Assembly: GCF_051020985.1 (NCBI RefSeq) | Contig: NW_027475130.1 | Span: 11,736,001 to 11,800,000 of the forward strand | From: Nomia melanderi | Taxonomy: Eukaryota > Arthropoda > Insecta > Hymenoptera > Halictidae | Direction of reading: 5' to 3' | DNA: 64,000 bases | Part shown: one piece after another, positions 1-11,913 of the stretch | How the letters are laid out: each line of letters begins with the position of its first letter | How positions within the stretch are numbered: position 1 is the first letter of the stretch | Notes under the pieces: model-generated | What the model saw: the letters and a program-made list of their open reading frames with translations, nothing else | Databases searched by the model: none | What the model was told of the DNA's origin: nothing | Translations under genes and position numbers: made by a program

Positions 1-25
1 CATTGATTTATTGGGCTATCTGTAA
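1..25 (+). repeat. Partial monomer at left edge
   Basis: The last 25 bases of a monomer, ending in 'tgtaa' just before the first full monomer at 26. The array therefore continues to the left of the window. The variant 'attgggctatc' recurs at 2633. Confidence 0.95.
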
Positions 26-550
26 TAGCACCCGAGATATCACCACATATATATCGGATTTTTCCCTGACCCTGAGTGTCCGGCCCCATGAGACGGTGGT
101 TGTGTCGGCCCCTGGTGGTCGGAGGTCGTTCCCGCTGCACAGATGCATGCGCCAGGGCCTCCTGCAGATAATTCACTTTGGTTTATTGCGCTATCTCTAA
201 TAGCACCCAAGATATCACCAGATATATATTGGATTTTTCCCTGACCCTGAGTGTCCGGCCCCATGAGACGGTTGTTTTCTCGGCCCCTGGTGGTCCGACG
301 TCGTTCCCGCTGCACAGATGCATGCGCCAGGGCCTCCTGCAGATAATTCAATTTGGTTTATTGCGCTATCTGTAATAGCACCCGAGATATCACCAGATAT
401 ATATTGGATTTTTCCCTGACCCTGAGTGTCCGTCTCCATGAGACGGTGATTTTCTCGTCCCCTGGTGGTCCGACGTCGTTCCCGCTGCCCAGATTCTTGC
501 GCCAGGGCCTCCTACAGACAATGCACTTTGGTTTATTGCGCTATCTGTAA

Positions 551-725
551 TAGCACCCGAGATATCACCAGATATATGCTGGATTTTTACATGACCTTGG
601 GTGACGGATTCCGAATATCTGTAATTTTCTCGGCCACTGGTGGTCCGAGGTCGTTCCTGCGGCACAGATTCATACGCAAGGGCCTCCTACAGACAATGCA
701 CTTTGGTTTATTGCGCTATCTGTAA
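551..725 (+). repeat. Segment D monomer (divergent internal block)
   Basis: Monomer positions 39-75 read like 'acatgaccttgggtgacgg' followed by 'attccgaatatctgtaat'. They differ from the consensus at 18 of 37 positions, with no gain or loss of length, while both flanks are ordinary. Members start at 551, 1076, 1426, 1951, 3701, 7545, 8942, 11042, 50391, 56690, 59139 and 62988. Most also have 'gatatatgctgg'; those at 1076 and 1951 have the usual 'atatatattgg'. The member at 3701 is the most altered and may be the oldest. Confidence 0.93.
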
Positions 726-1425
726 TAGCACCCGAGATATCACCAGACATATATTGAATTTTTCCCTGACCCTGAGTGTCCGGCTCCATGAGACGGTGAT
801 TTTCTCGGCCCCTGGTGGTCCGAGGTCCTTCCCGCTGCACAGATTCATTCGCCTGGGCCTCCTACAGACAATTCACTTTGATTTATTGCGCTATCTGTAA
901 TAGCACCCGAGATATCACCAGATATATATTGGATTTTTCCCCGACCCTGAGTGTCCGGCCCCATGAGACGGTGGTTTTCGCGGACCCTGGTGATCCGAGG
1001 TCGTTCCCGCTGCACAGATTCATGCGCCAGGGCCTGCTGCAGATAATTCACTTTGGCCTATTGCGCTATCTCTAATAGCACCCGAGATATCACCAGATAT
1101 ATATTGGATTTTTACATGACCTTGGGTGACGGATTCCGAATATCTGTAATTTTCTCGGCCCCTGGTGATCCGAGTTCGTTCCCGCTGCACAGATTCATGC
1201 TCCAGGGCCCGCTGCAGATGATTCACTTTGGTTTAGTGCGCTATCTGTAAGAGCACCAGAGATATCACCAGATATATATTGGATTTTCCCCTGATCCTGA
1301 GTGTCCGGCCTCATGTGACGGTGGTTTTCTCGGCCCCTGGTGGTCCGAGGTCGTTTCCGCTGCCCCGATTCATGCGCCAGGGCAGCTTACAGACAATGCA
1401 CTTTGGTTTATTGCGCTATCTGTAA
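551..1425 (+). repeat. 5-mer HOR, copy 1 (875 bp)
   Basis: Five monomers starting at 551, 726, 901, 1076 and 1251. The next five monomers repeat them in order, 875 bp downstream. The first and fourth carry segment D. The fifth has the unusual start 'gagcaccagag' and the variant 'gctgccccgattc'. Confidence 0.93.
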
Positions 1426-2300
1426 TAGCACCCGAGATATCACCAGATATATGCTGGATTTTTACATGACCTTGGGTGACGGATTCCGAATATCTGTAAT
1501 TTTCTCGGCCACTGGTGGTCCGAGGTCGTTCCTGCGGCACAGATTCATACGCAAGGGCCTCCTACAGACAATGCACTTTGGTTTATTGCGCTATCTGTAA
1601 TAGCACCCGAGATATCACCAGACATATATTGAATTTTTCCCTGACCATGAGTGTCCGGCTCCATGAGACGGTGATTTTCTCGGCCCCAGGTGGTCCGAGG
1701 TCCTTCCCGCTGCACAGATTCATTCGCCTGGGCCTCCTACAGACAATTCACTTTGATTTATTGCGCTATCTGTAATAGCACCCGAGATATCACCAGATAT
1801 ATATTGGATTTTTCCCCGACCCTGAGTGTCCGGCCCCATGAGACGGTGGTTTTCGCGGACCCTGGTGATCCGAGGTCGTTCCCGCTGCACAGATTCATGC
1901 GCCAGGGCCTGCTGCAGATAATTCACTTTGGTCTATTGCGCTATCTCTAATAGCACCCGAGATATCACCAGATATATATTGGATTTTTACATGACCTTGG
2001 GTGACGGATTCCGAATATCTGTAATTTTCTCGGCCCCTGGTGATCCGAGTTCGTTCCCGCTGCACAGATTCATGCTCCAGGGCCCGCTGCAGATGATTCA
2101 CTTTGGTTTAGTGCGCTATCTGTAAGAGCACCAGAGATATCACCAGATATATATTGGATTTTCCCCTGATCCTGAGTGTCCGGCCTCATGTGACGGTGGT
2201 TTTCTCGGCCCCTGGTGGTCCGAGGTCGTTTCCGCTGCCCCGATTCATGCGCCAGGGCAGCTTACAGACAATGCACTTTGATTTATTGCGCTATCTGTAA
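1426..2300 (+). repeat. 5-mer HOR, copy 2 (875 bp)
   Basis: Matches 551-1425 base for base except for about four substitutions seen by eye: 'ccatgag' for 'ccctgag' and 'cccaggt' for 'ccctggt' in its second monomer, 'ggtct' for 'ggcct' in the third, and a type A/G switch near the end. Copies are therefore above 99% identical, while neighbouring monomers are much less alike. Confidence 0.93.
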
Positions 2301-2625
2301 TAGCACCCGAGATACCACCAGATATATATTGGATTTTTCCCTGACCCTGAGTGTCCCGCCCCATGAGACGGTGGTTTTCTCGGCTCCTGGTGGTCCGAGG
2401 TCGTTCCCGCTGCACAGATTCATGCGCCAGAGCCTCCTGCAGATAATTCACTTTGGTTTATTGCGCTATCTCTAATAGCACCCGAGATATCACCAGATAT
2501 ATATTGAATGTTCCCCAGACCCTGAGTGTCCGGCCCCATGAGACTGTGGTTCTCTCGGCCCCTGGTGGTCCGAGGACGTTGCCGCTGCACAGATTCATGC
2601 GCCAGGGCCTCCTACAGAAAATGCA

Positions 2626-3035
2626 CATTGATTTATTGGGCTATCTGTAATAGCACCCGAGATATCACCACATATATATCGGATTTTTCCCTGACCCTGA
2701 GTGTCCGGCCCCATGAGACGGTGGTTGTGTCGGCCCCTGGTGGTCGGAGGACGTTCCCGCTGCACAGATGCATGCGCCAGGGCCTCCTGCAGATAATTCA
2801 CTTTGGTTTATTGCGCTATCTCTAATAGCACCCAAGATATCACCAGATATATATTGGATTTTTCCCTGATCCTGAGTGTCCGGCCCCATGAGACGGTTGT
2901 TTTCTCGGCCCCTGGTGGTCCGACGTCGTTCCCGCTGCACAGATGCATGCGCCAGGGCCTCCTGCAGATAATTCACTTCGGTTTATTGCGCTATCTGTAA
3001 TAGCACCCGAGATATCACCAGATATATATTGGATT
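2626..3035 (+). repeat. Second copy of 1-410, 15 monomers away
   Basis: The block with 'attgggctatc', 'accacatatatatcgg' and 'ttgtgtcggcc' at the left edge recurs here at a spacing of 2625 bp (15 x 175), with a handful of substitutions ('gaggacg' for 'gaggtcg', 'ctgatcc' for 'ctgaccc'). Similarity falls off near 3035. The full left extent lies outside the window. Confidence 0.85.
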
Positions 3036-4575
3036 TTTACCTGACCCTGAGTGTCCGGCCCCATGAGACGGTGGTTGTCTCGGCCCCTGGTGGTCCGAGG
3101 TCGATCCCGCTGCACAGATTCATGCGCCAGGGCCTCCTGCAGATAATTCACTTTGGTTTATTGCGCTACCTCTAATAGCACCCGACATATCACCAGATAT
3201 ATATTGGATTTTTCCCTGACCCTGAGTGTCCGGCCCCATGAGACGGTGGTTTTCTCGGCCCCTGGTGGTCCGAGGTCGTTCCCGCTGCACAGATTCATGC
3301 GCCAGAGCCTCCTGCAGATAATGCACTCTGGTTTATTGCGCTATCTCTAATAGCACCCGAGATGTCACCAGATATATATTGGATTTTTCCTCGACCCTGA
3401 GTGTCCGGCCCCATGTATCGGTAGTTTTCTCGGCCCCTGGTGATCCGAGGTCGTTCCCGCTGAACAGATTCATTCGCAAGGGTCTCCTACAGACAATGCA
3501 CTCTGATTTATTGCGCTATCTGTAATAGCACCCGAGATATCACCAGATATATATTGGATTTTTACATGACCCTGAGTGTCCGGCTCCATTTGACGGTGGT
3601 TTTCTCGGCCCCTGGTGGTCCGAGGTCGTTCCCGCGGGCCAGATTCATGCGCCAGGGCCTCCTACAGAGAATGCACTTTGATTTATTGCGCTATCTGTAA
3701 TAGCACCCGAGAAAGCTCCATATATATGCTGGAATTTTACATGACTTTGTGTGACGGATACCGAAAATCTGTAATTTTCTCCGCCCCTGGTGGTCCGATG
3801 TCGTTCCCGCTGGCCAGATTCATGCGCCAGGGCCTCCTACAGACAATGCACTCTGATTTATTGCGCTATCTGTAATAGCACCCGAGATATCACCAGATAT
3901 ACATTGGATTTTACACTGACCCTGAGTTTCCGGCCCCATGAGACTGTGGTTTTCTCGGCCCCTGGTTGTCCGAGGTCGTTCCCGCTGCACAGATTCACGC
4001 GCCAGGGCCTCCTACAGACAATGCACTTTGATTTATCGCGCTATCTGTAATAGAACCCGAGATATCACCAGATATATATTGGATTTTTCCCTGACCCTGA
4101 GTGCCCGGCCCCATGCGTCGGTGGTTTTCTCGGCCCCTGGTTGTCTGAGGTCGTTCCTGCTGCACAGATTCATTCGCCAGTGCCTCCTACAGACAATGCA
4201 CTTTGATTTATTGTTCTACCTCTAATTGCACCCGAGATGTCAACAGATATGTATTGGATTTTTCCCTGACCCTGAGTGACCGGCCCCATGAGACGGTGGT
4301 TTTCTCGGCCCCTGGTGATCGGAGGTCGTTCCCGCTGCACAGATTCATGCGCCAGGGCCCCCTGCAGATAATTCACTTTGGTTTATTGCGCCATCTCTAA
4401 TAGCACCCGAGATATCACCTGATATATATTGGATTTTACACTGACCCTGAGTGTCCGGCCCCATGAGACTGTGGTTGTCTCGGCCCCTGGTGGTCCGAGG
4501 TCGTTCCCGCTGCACAGATTCATGCACCAGGGCCTCCTACAGACAATGCACTTTGGTTTATTGCGCTATCTGTAA

Positions 4576-5973
4576 TAGCACCCGAGATATCACCAGATTT
4601 ATATTGGATTTTCCCCTGACCCTGAGTGTCCGGCCCCATGAGACTGTGGTTTTCTCGGCCCCTGGTGGTCCGAGGTCGTTACCGCTGCACAGATTCATGC
4701 GCCAGGGCCTCCTACAGACAATGCACTTTTATTTATTGCGCTATCTGTATTAGCACCCGACATATCACCAGATATATATTGGATTTTCCCGTGACCCTGC
4801 GTGTCCGGCCCCATGAGACTGTGGTTTTCGCGGCCCCCGGTGGTCCGAGGTCGTTCCCGCTGCACAGATTCATGCGCCAGGGCCTCCTACAGACAATTCA
4901 CTTTGATTTATTGCGCTATCTGTAATAGCACCCGAGATATCACCAGATATATATTGGATTTTCCCTGACCCTGAGTGTCACGCCCCATGTGACTGTGGTT
5001 TCCTCGGCCCCTGGAGGTCCGAGGACGTTCCCGCAGCCCAGATTCATGCGCCAGGGGCCCCTGCAGATAATTCACTTTGGTTTATTGCGCCATCTCTAAT
5101 AGCACCCGAGATATCACCAGATATATATTGGATTTCCCCTGACCCTAAGCGTCCGGCCCCATGAGACTGTGGTTTTCTCGGCCGCTGATGGTCCGAGATC
5201 GTTCCCGCTACACAGATTCATGCGCCAGGGCCTCCTACAGACAATGCACTCTGATTTATTGCGCTATCTGTAATAGCACCCGAGATATCACCAGATATAT
5301 ATTGGATTTTCCCCTGACCCTGAGCGTCCGGCCCCATGAGATTGTGGTTTTCTCGGCCCCTGGTGGTCCGAGGTCGTTTCCGCTACACAGATTCACGCGC
5401 CAGGGCCTCCTACAGACAATGCACTTTGATTTATCGCGCTATCTGTAATAGAACCCGAGATATCACCAGATATATATTGGATTTTTCACTGACCCTGAGT
5501 GTCCGGCCCCATGAGACGGTGGTTGTCTCGGCCCCTGGTGGCTCGAGGTCGTTCCCGCTGCACAGATTCGTGCGCCAGGGCCTCCTACAGACAATGCACT
5601 TTGGTTTATTGCGCTATCTCTAATAGCACCCGAGATATCACCAGATACATGTTGGATTTTCCCCTGACCCTGAGTGTCCGGCCCCATGAGGCTGTGGTTT
5701 TCTCGGCCCCTGGTGGTCCGAGGTCGTTCCCGCTGCACAGATTCATGCGCCAGGGCCTCCTACAGACAATGCACTTTTATTTATTGCGCTATCTGTAATA
5801 GCACCCGAGATACCATCAGATATATATTGGATCTTTCACTGACCCTGAGTGTCCGGCCCCATGAGACGGTGGTTGTCTCGGCCCCTGGAGGTCCGAGGAC
5901 GTTCCCGCAGCCCAGATTCATGCGCCAGGGGCCCCTGCAGATAATTCACTTTGGTTTATTGCGCTATCTCTAA
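4576..5973 (+). repeat. 8-mer HOR, copy 1 (1398 bp)
   Basis: Eight monomers starting at 4576, 4751, 4926, 5100, 5274, 5449, 5624 and 5799. The third and fourth are 174 bp, which makes the unit 1398 rather than 1400 bp. The first has 'agatttatattgg'; the second ends the preceding stop pair as 'tgtattag' and has 'cccgacatatc'. Confidence 0.95.
4926..5099 (+). repeat. Indel class 1: 174-bp monomer
   Basis: One pyrimidine is missing in the run before 'ctgacc', and the same monomers share 'gagtgtcacgccccatgtga' (or 'gtgtgtcacg' at 6324) and 'ccgcagcccagattc'. Members start at 4926, 6324, 7895, 10168 and 11392. Deletion and substitutions travel together, so all five descend from one monomer. Confidence 0.93.
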
Positions 5974-7371
5974 TAGCACCCGAGATATCACCAGATTTAT
6001 ATTGGATTTTCCCCTGACCCTGAGTGTCCGGCCCCATGAGACTGTGGTTTTCTCGGCCCCTGGTGGTCCGAGGTCGTTACCGCTGCACAGATTCATGCGC
6101 CAGGGCCTCCTACAGACAATGCACTTTTATTTATTGCGCTATCTGTATTAGCACCCGACATATCACCAGATATATATTGGATTTTCCCGTGACCCTGCGT
6201 GTCCGGCCCCATGAGACTGTGGTTTTCGCGGCCCCCGGTGGTCCGAGGTCGTTCCCGCTGCACAGATTCATGCGCCAGGGCCTCCTACAGACAATTCACT
6301 TTGATTTATTGCGCTATCTGTAATAGCACCCGAGATATCACCAGATATATATTGGATTTTCCCTGACCCTGTGTGTCACGCCCCATGTGACTGTGGTTTC
6401 CTCGGCCCCTGGAGGTCCGAGGACGTTCCCGCAGCCCAGATTCATGCGCCAGGGGCCCCTGCAGATAATTCACTTTGGTTTATTGCGCCATCTCTAATAG
6501 CACCCGAGATATCACCAGATATATATTGGATTTCCCCTGACCCTAAGCGTCCGGCCCCATGAGACTGTGGTTTTCTCGGCCGCTGATGGTCCGAGATCGT
6601 TCCCGCTACACAGATTCATGCGCCAGGGCCTCCTACAGACAATGCACTCTGATTTATTGCGCTATCTGTAATAGCACCCGAGATATCACCAGATATATAT
6701 TGGATTTTCCCCTGACCCTGAGCGTCCGGCCCCATGAGATTGTGGTTTTCTCGGCCCCTGGTGGTCCGAGGTCGTTTCCGCTACACAGATTCACGCGCCA
6801 GGGCCTCCTACAGACAATGCACTCTGATTTATCGCGCTATCTGTAATAGAACCCGAGATATCACCAGATATATATTGGATTTTTCACTGACCCTGAGTGT
6901 CCGGCCCCATGAGACGGTGGTTGTCTCGGCCCCTGGTGGCTCGAGGTCGTTCCCGCTGCACAGATTCGTGCGCCAGGGCCTCCTACAGACAATGCACTTT
7001 GGTTTATTGCGCTATCTCTAATAGCACCCGAGATATCACCAGATACATGTTGGATTTTCCCCTGACCCTGAGTGTCCGGCCCCATGAGGCTGTGGTTTTC
7101 TCGGCCCCTGGTGGTCCGAGGTCGTTCCCGCTGCACAGATTCATGCGCCAGGGCCTCCTACAGACAATGCACTTTTATTTATTGCGCTATCTGTAATAGC
7201 ACCCGAGATACCATCAGATATATATTGGATCTTTCACTGACCCTGAGTGCCCGGCCCCATGAGACGGTGGTTGACTCGGCCCCTGGAGGTCCGAGGACGT
7301 TCCCGCAGCCCAGGTTCATGCGCCAGGGGCCCCTGCAGATAATTCACTTTGGTTTATTGCGCTATCTCTAA
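5974..7371 (+). repeat. 8-mer HOR, copy 2 (1398 bp)
   Basis: Directly follows copy 1 and repeats it at a constant 1398-bp offset, including both one-base deletions. By eye about five substitutions separate them, among them 'ctgtgtgtcacg' for 'ctgagtgtcacg', 'gactcgg' for 'gtctcgg' and 'ccaggttc' for 'ccagattc'. Identity is therefore above 99.5%. Confidence 0.95.
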
Positions 7372-7544
7372 TAGCACCCGAGATATCGCCAGATATATAT
7401 TGGATTTTTCCCTGACACTGAGTGTCCGGCACCATGAGACTGGTTTTCTCGGCCCCTGGTGGTCCGAGGTCGTTCCCGCTGCACAGATTCATGCGCCAGG
7501 GCCTCCCGCAGACAAGGCACTTTGGATTATTGCGCTATCTGTAA
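7372..7544 (+). repeat. Indel class 3: 173-bp monomer
   Basis: A two-base deletion gives 'gagactggttttctcgg' where related monomers have 'gagactgtggttttctcgg'. The only other member starts at 8769. The two differ by a few bases ('ggcaccatg' against 'ggccccatg', 'gtcgtcccc' against 'gtcgttccc'), so one unit was copied once. Confidence 0.92.
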
Positions 7545-8768
7545 TAGCACCCGTGATATCACCAGATATATGCTGGATTTTTACATGACCTTGGGTGACG
7601 GATTCCGAATATCTGTAATTTTCTCGGCCCCTGGTGGTCCGAGGTCGTTCCTGCTGCACAGATTCACGCGCCAGGGCCTCCTAAAGACAATGCACTTTGA
7701 TTTATTGCGCTATCTGTAATAGCACCCGAGATATCACCAGATACATGTTGGATTTTCCCCTGACCCTGAGTGTCCGGCCCCATGAGACAGTGGTTTTCTC
7801 GGCCCCTGGTGGTCCTAGGTCGTTCCCGCTGCACAGATTCATGCGCCAGGGCCTCCTACAGACAATTCACTTTGATTTATTGCGCTATCTGTAATAGCAC
7901 CCGAGATATCACCAGATATATATTGGATTTTCCCTGACCCTGAGTGTCACGCCCCATGTGACTGTGGTTTCCTCGGCCCCTGGAGGTCCGAGGACGTTCC
8001 CGCAGCCCAGATTCATGCGCCAGGGGCCCCTGCAGATAATTCACTTTGGTTTATTGCGCCATCTCTAATAGCACCCGAGATATCACCAGATATATATTGG
8101 ATTTTCCCCTGACCCTAAGCGTCCGGCCCCATGAGACTGTGGTTTTCTCGGCCGCTGATGGTCCGAGGTCGTTCCCGCTACACAGATACATGCGCCAGGG
8201 CCTCCTACAGACAATGCACTCTGATTTATTGCGCTATCTGTAATAGCACCCGAGATATCACCAGATATATTTTGGATTTTACCCTGACCCTGAGTGTCCG
8301 GCCCCATGAGACGGTGGTTGTCTCGGCCCCTGGAGGTCCGAGGACGTTCCCGCTGCACAGATTCACGCGCCAGGGCCTCCTACAGACAATGCACTTTGAT
8401 TTATCGCGCTATCTGTAATAGAACCCGAGATATCACCAGATATATATTGGATTTTTCACTGACCCTGAGTGTCCGGCCCCATGAGACGGTGGTTGTCTCG
8501 GCCCCTGGTGGCTCGAGGTCGTTCCCGCTGCACAGATTCGTGCGCCAGGGCCTCCTACAGACAATGCACTTTGGTTTATTGCGCTATCTGTAATAGCACC
8601 CGAGATACCATCAGATATATATTGGATCTTTCACTGACCCTGAGTGTCCGGCCCCATGAGACGGTGGTTGTCTCGGCCCCTGGAGGTCCGAGGACGTTCC
8701 CGCAGCCCAGATTCATGCGCCAGGGGCCCCTGCAGATAATTCACTTTGGTTTATTGCGCTATCTCTAA
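7372..8768 (+). repeat. Rearranged 8-mer unit (1397 bp)
   Basis: Eight monomers starting at 7372, 7545, 7720, 7895, 8069, 8244, 8419 and 8594. The period is kept but the order differs from copies 1 and 2: the first is a 173-bp monomer and the second carries segment D, both new to the unit. These two recur 1397 bp on, at 8769 and 8942, and the match ends near 9134. The monomer at 8069 is a 175-bp version of the 'ccctaagcg' monomer, which has the usual T count. Confidence 0.85.
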
Positions 8769-9641
8769 TAGCACCCGAGATATCGCCAGATATATATTGG
8801 ATTTTTCCCTGACACTGAGTGTCCGGCCCCATGAGACTGGTTTTCTCGGCCCCTGGTGGTCCGAGGTCGTCCCCGCTGCACAGATTCATGCGCCAGGGCC
8901 TCCCGCAGACAAGGCACTTTGGATTATTGCGCTATCTGTAATAGCACCCGTGATATCACCAGATATATGCTGGATTTTTACATGACCTTGGGTGACGGAT
9001 TCCGAATATCTGTAATTTTCTCGGCCCCTGGTGGTCCGAGGTCGTTCCTGCAGCACAGATTCACGCGCCAGGGCCTCCTAAAGACAATGCACTTTGATTT
9101 ATTGCGCTATCTGTAATAGCACCCGAGATATCACCAGATTTATATTGGATTTTCCCCTGACCCTGAGTGTCCGGCCCCATGAGATGGTAGTTTTCTCGGC
9201 CCCTGGTGATCGGAGGTCGTTCCCGCTGCACAGATTCATGCGCCAGGGCCTCCTGCAGATAATTCACTTTGGTTTATTGCGCTATCTCTAATAGCACCCA
9301 AGATATCACCAGATATATATTGGATTTTCCCCTGACCCTGAGTGTCCGGCCCCATGAGATGGTAGTTTTCTCGGCCCCTGGTGATCGGAGGTCGTTCCCG
9401 CTGCACAGATTCATGCGCCAGGGCCTCCTGCAGATAATTCACTTTGGTTTATTGCGCCATCTCTAATAGCACCCGAGATATCACCTGATATATATTGAAT
9501 TTTCCCCTGACCCTGAGTGTCCGGCCCAATGAGAATGTGGTTTTCTCGGCCCCTGGTGGTCCGAGGTCGTTCCCGTTGCACAGATTCATGCGCCAGGGCC
9601 TCCTGCAGATAATTCACTTTGGTTTATTGCGCTATCTCTAA

Positions 9642-9817
9642 CAGCACCCGAGATATCACCAGATATATATTGAATTTTCCCCTGACCCAGAGTGTCCGGC
9701 CCCATGAGACTGTGGTTTTCTCGGCCCCTGGTGGTCCGAGGTCGTTCCCGCTGCACAGATTCATGCGCCTGGGGCCTAATACAGACAATGCACTTTGATT
9801 TCTTGGGCTATCTGTAA
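9642..9817 (+). repeat. Single 176-bp monomer
   Basis: The only monomer longer than 175 bp. It reads 'gcgcctggggcctaatacag' where the consensus has 'gcgccagggcctcctacag', one extra base plus three changes. It also starts 'cagcaccc' instead of 'tagcaccc'. It was not copied elsewhere in the window. Confidence 0.9.
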
Positions 9818-11565
9818 TAGCACCCGAGATATCACCAGATATATATTGGATTTTTCCCTGACCCTGAGTGTCGGGCCACATGAGACGGTGGTTGTCTCGG
9901 CCCCTGGTGGCTCAAGGTCGTTCCCGCTGCACAGATTCGTGCGCCAGGGCCTCCTACAGACAATGCACTTTGGTTTATTGCGCTATCTCTAATAGCACCC
10001 GAGATATCACCAGATACATGTTGGATTTTCCCCTGACCCTGAGTGTCCGGCCCCATGAGACAGTGGTTTTCTCGGCCCCTGGTGGTCCTAGGTCGTTCCC
10101 GCTGCACAGATTCATGCGCCAGGGCCTCCTACAGACAATTCACTTTGATTTATTGCGCTATCTGTAATAGCACCCGAGATATCACCAGATATATATTGGA
10201 TTTTCCCTGACCCTGAGTGTCACGCCCCATGTGACTGTGGTTTCCTCGGCCCCTGGAGGTCCGAGGACGTTCCCGCAGCCCAGATTCATGCGCCAGGGGC
10301 CCCTGAAGATAATTCACTTTGGTTTATTGCGCCATCTCTAATAGCACCCGAGATATCACCAGATATATATTGGATTTTCCCCTGACCCTAAGCGTCCGGC
10401 CCCATGAGACAGTGGTTTTCTCGGCCCCTGGTGGTCCTAGGTCGTTCCCGCTACACAGATACATGCGCCAGGGCCTCCTACAGACAATGCACTCTGATTT
10501 ATTGCGCTATCTGTAATAGCACCCGAGATATCACCAGATATATATTGGATTTTCCCCTGACCCTGAGCGTCCGGCCTCATGAGACTGTGGTTTTCTCGGC
10601 CCCTGGTGGTCCGAGGTCGTTTCCGCTACACAGATTCATGCGCCAGGTCCTCCTACAGACAATGCACTCTGATTTATTGCGCTATCTGTAATAGCACCCG
10701 AGATATCACCAGATATATTTTGGATTTTACCCTGACCCTGAGTGTCCGGCCCCATGAGACGGTGGTTGTCTCGGCCCCTGGAGGTCCGAGGACGTTCCCG
10801 CTGCACAGATTCACGCGCCAGGGCCTCCTACAGACAATGCACTCTGATTTATTGCGCTATCTGTAATAGCACCCGAGATATCACCAGATATATTTTGGAT
10901 TTTACCCTGACCCTGAGTGTCCGGCCCCATGAGACGGTGGTTGTCTCGGCCCCTGGAGGTCCGAGGACGTTCCCGCTGCACAGATTCACGCGCCAGGCCC
11001 TCCCGCAGACAAGGCACTTTGGATTATTGCGCTATCTGTAATAGCACCCGTGATATCACCAGATATATGCTGGATTTTTACATGACCTTGGGTGACGGAT
11101 TCCGAATATCTGTAATTTTCTCGGCCCCTGGTGGTCCGAGGTCGTTCCTGCAGCACAGATTCACGCGCCAGGGCCTCCTACAGACAATGCACTTTTATTT
11201 ATTGCGCTATCTGTATTAGCACCCGACATATCACCAGATATATATTGGATTTTCCCGTGACCCTGCGTGTCCGGCCCCATGAGACTGTGGTTTTCGCGGC
11301 CCCCGGTGGTCCGAGGTCGTTCCCGCTGCACAGATTCATTCGCCAGGGCCTCCTACAGACAATTCACTTTGATTTATTGCGCTATCTGTAATAGCACCCG
11401 AGATATCACCAGATATATATTGGATTTTCCCTGACCCTGAGTGTCACGCCCCATGTGACTGTGGTTTCCTCGGCCCCTGGAGGTCCGAGGACGTTCCCGC
11501 AGCCCAGATTCATGCGCCAGGGGCCCCTGCAGATAATTCACTTTGGTTTATTGCGCCATCTCTAA

Positions 11566-11739
11566 TAGCACCCGAGATATCACCAGATATATATTGGATT
11601 TCCCCTGACCCTAAGCGTCCGGCCCCATGAGACTGTGGTTTTCTCGGCCGCTGATGGTCCGAGATCGTTCCCGCTACACAGATTCATGCGCCAGGGCCTC
11701 CTACAGACAATGCACTCTGATTTATTGCGCTATCTGTAA
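11566..11739 (+). repeat. Twin monomer, copy 1 (174 bp)
   Basis: Class 2 monomer ('ggatttcccctgaccctaag', 'ggccgctgatgg', 'ccgctacac'). It is followed directly by a second copy with no difference I can find. Class 2 monomers at 5100 and 6498 occur singly, so this is a one-monomer tandem duplication. Confidence 0.95.
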
Positions 11740-11913
11740 TAGCACCCGAGATATCACCAGATATATATTGGATTTCCCCTGACCCTAAGCGTCCGGCCCC
11801 ATGAGACTGTGGTTTTCTCGGCCGCTGATGGTCCGAGATCGTTCCCGCTACACAGATTCATGCGCCAGGGCCTCCTACAGACAATGCACTCTGATTTATT
11901 GCGCTATCTGTAA
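11740..11913 (+). repeat. Twin monomer, copy 2 (174 bp)
   Basis: Read base by base against 11566-11739 it appears identical over all 174 positions, the only adjacent pair for which I saw no difference. It is then followed by the class 2 monomer's usual right-hand neighbour (11914 matches 5274), as expected after an unequal exchange one monomer out of register. Confidence 0.95.

Larger units (their letters stand above)
1..4575 (+). repeat. Domain I: varied monomers, 5-mer HOR
   Basis: All complete monomers here are exactly 175 bp, but their sequences vary more than elsewhere. Examples are the monomer at 3701 ('gagaaagctcc', 'tgtgtgacggatacc') and the one at 4226 ('gagatgtcaacagatatg'). Five of the twelve segment-D monomers lie here. 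The domain includes an 875-bp 5-mer HOR pair and a 2625-bp (15-monomer) spaced duplication. Boundary with domain II set where the 8-mer HOR starts. Confidence 0.8.

Noticed and set aside
551..725. Segment D as an inserted mobile element
   Set aside because: The monomer keeps exactly 175 bp, and there is no target duplication or terminal repeat. It is a substitution block, not an insertion.
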